A program made the position numbers and the translations under genes. Positions 62,699 to 64,000 of a stretch of DNA of 64,000 bases are shown piece after piece (within the stretch, counting starts at the first letter, position 1; the number at the start of each line of letters is the position of its first letter). Origin of the DNA: Janthinobacterium lividum (lineage in GTDB: Bacteria; Pseudomonadota; Gammaproteobacteria; Burkholderiales; Burkholderiaceae_D); assembly GCF_011601275.1 (NCBI RefSeq), contig NZ_JAAOLY010000014.1:1-64000 (forward strand). The letters run 5' to 3'. The notes beneath the pieces are model-generated. The model saw nothing but the letters and a program-made list of their open reading frames with translations, ran no database searches and was not told where the DNA came from.

Positions 62699-64000
62699 AT
62701 GAAACCCGATCCCGCTCCCCTCCTCGCTCCCGCCCACGATCTTGCGCCGCGCAACGGCGCCAGCACCCTGATCGACACCCTGCTGGCCCTGGGCGTCGAC
62801 ACCGTCTTCGGCTATCCCGGCGGCGCCGTGCTGCCACTGTACGATGCGCTGCACGCGCAGCCCCGCTTGCGCCACGTGCTCGTGCGCCACGAACAGGCGG
62901 CAGTGCATGCGGCCGAAGGGTATGCGCGCAGCACGGGCCGGCCCGGCGTCGTCTTCGTCACGTCCGGCCCCGGCATGAGCAACACCACCACGGGCTTGCT
63001 CGACGCCCTGTGCGATTCGATTCCCGTCATCTGCATCAGCGGCCAGGTGGCCACCACCAGCATCGGCACGAACGCCTTCCAGGAATGCGACGCGCTGGGC
63101 ATTTCGCACCCCGTTACCAAGTGGAACCGGCAAATCCGCACGGCCGACGAAACGGCCGCCGTCGTGCAGGAAGCGTACGCGCAAGCCACGCAGGGCCGCC
63201 CCGGTCCCGTGCTGATCGACTTTCCCAAGGATATGCAGCTGGCGCCCGTCGCGAACCACACGCCGCTGCCGTCCGTCGCCTTGGCCGACGCTCTCCTGCC
63301 CGAAAGCACTGAGCTGGAACGGGCCGCCAGCCTGATCGCCAACGCGCGCCAGCCCGTGTTCTATGGCGGCGGAGGCCTCATCAATTCCGGCCTCGATGCC
63401 TGCGCCGCGTTCCAGCAACTGGTGAAACTGGCGGCCGCGCCGTGCACCCTGACCCTGCTGGGACTGGGCGCCTTTCCCGCCTCGCACCCGGCCTTCCTCG
63501 GCATGCTGGGCATGCACGGCACCCTGGAAGCGAACCTGGCCATGCATCATGCGGACCTGATCGTCTGCGTCGGCGCCCGCTTCGACGACCGGGTCACGGG
63601 GCGCCTGGACGCCTTCTGCCCCGGCGCGAAAATCATCCACGTCGATATCGATCCGGCGTCGATCGGCAAGGTGGTGCGCGCCGACGTGGCCCTGCGCGGC
63701 GATTGCGCGCCCGTGCTGGCGGCCCTGCTGGCGCAGCTGCGCGGCCGCTTGCTGGCGGACCGCCAGCCGTGGTGGCAGCGTATCGACGGCTGGCGCGCGC
63801 AGGACTGCCTGGCGTTCGACGACACGCTTGACGTGATCGCGCCGCAGGCGCTGATGCGGCGCCTGCGGGCGGCCCTGGACGGACAGGACGCCATCGTGTC
63901 CACCGACGTGGGCCAGCACCAGATGTGGGCCGCGCAGCACTTGCGCTTCGAGCAGCCGCGCCGCTGGCTCACCTCGGGCGGCGCCGGCACCATGGGATAC
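62699..64000 (+). CDS. Acetolactate synthase large subunit (truncated by window edge)
   Basis: 434 codons are present and the frame is open at the window end; a full enzyme needs about 130 more. It is a TPP-dependent enzyme that condenses pyruvates (or pyruvate and 2-oxobutyrate) in valine, leucine and isoleucine synthesis. [16 protein letters not shown], catalytic E65 in [43 protein letters not shown] and [10 protein letters not shown] are present. Start ATG 62699 follows AATAAGGCC. It is divergent from an Lrp-type regulator. Other TPP enzymes of this group (e.g. anabolic ilvB or ilvG, catabolic AlsS) are alternatives; the E and FAD-binding pattern favours an anabolic AHAS. Confidence 0.9.
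   Translation, partial: MKPDPAPLLAPAHDLAPRNGASTLIDTLLALGVDTVFGYPGGAVLPLYDALHAQPRLRHVLVRHEQAAVHAAEGYARSTGRPGVVFVTSGPGMSNTTTGLLDALCDSIPVICISGQVATTSIGTNAFQECDALGISHPVTKWNRQIRTADETAAVVQEAYAQATQGRPGPVLIDFPKDMQLAPVANHTPLPSVALADALLPESTELERAASLIANARQPVFYGGGGLINSGLDACAAFQQLVKLAAAPCTLTLLGLGAFPASHPAFLGMLGMHGTLEANLAMHHADLIVCVGARFDDRVTGRLDAFCPGAKIIHVDIDPASIGKVVRADVALRGDCAPVLAALLAQLRGRLLADRQPWWQRIDGWRAQDCLAFDDTLDVIAPQALMRRLRAALDGQDAIVSTDVGQHQMWAAQHLRFEQPRRWLTSGGAGTMGY

Overview
The window is a 64 kb piece of a GC-rich betaproteobacterial chromosome. A 16S-Ile-Ala-23S ribosomal operon, a gph-trpEGDC arrangement, a PEP-CTERM surface protein and protein sequences throughout resembling Janthinobacterium, Massilia or Duganella point to the family Oxalobacteraceae. 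That assignment is inference from gene content and style; no search was run. Almost every gene looks vertically inherited. I see no insertion sequence, prophage, CRISPR array, plasmid origin or recognisable defence island.

Layout. 1-2460 (minus strand): the end of an rRNA operon with the 5' part of 23S, tRNA-Ala, tRNA-Ile, complete 16S, its processing stem, boxA elements and promoter. 2535-7124: enoyl-CoA hydratase, an MFS transporter, a universal stress protein behind tandem FNR/Anr-type boxes, lytic transglycosylase mltA, a tiny membrane protein and apaG. 7291-13418: rpe, gph, a tryptophan attenuator with a 30-residue leader peptide, trpE, trpG, trpD, trpC and a TonB_C-like lipoprotein. 13369-20024: a diguanylate cyclase, an M61 peptidase and a three-gene molybdenum hydroxylase cluster (2Fe-2S subunit, Mo-binding subunit, MocA-type nucleotidyltransferase). 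20157-26468: dsbC, a UbiH-like hydroxylase, an internally duplicated S41 protease, a luciferase-like monooxygenase and an aldo/keto reductase.

26634-39599 lies between two almost identical 103 bp blocks that each carry a tRNA-Phe gene. It holds AraC/VOC, DUF2058, PsiF, a class I amidotransferase, a PtsJ-like MocR regulator divergent from a YggS-type PLP-binding protein, a GGDEF-EAL protein, an S9 peptidase, a di-haem cytochrome c peroxidase and two envelope proteins. 39651-49759: a collagen-like gene remnant, fadE, a TetR-controlled MFS exporter, trhP, a DUF819 membrane protein, gdhA and a flavin reductase with an overlapping 36-codon upstream gene. REP-like palindromes follow the S9 peptidase and gdhA. 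49935-53426: a DUF2807 protein, an ECHDC3-type crotonase lacking both catalytic glutamates, and three tandem AIM24 paralogues. 53585-64000: a PEP-CTERM protein translationally coupled to a large subtilase, a NarL-type two-component system, a TonB-dependent receptor, and an Lrp/AsnC regulator divergent from an acetolactate synthase gene that runs off the window.

How the parts fit. Several local circuits can be read directly. Tryptophan genes sit behind an attenuator. A stress protein and a peroxidase sit behind FNR/Anr-like boxes. An exporter and its TetR regulator share a repeated palindrome. An Lrp-type regulator and acetolactate synthase share a site that fits the E. coli Lrp consensus at every position. 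A PLP-sensing regulator faces a PLP-homeostasis protein. Convergent gene ends often overlap (4 to 130 bp), which fits a compact genome.
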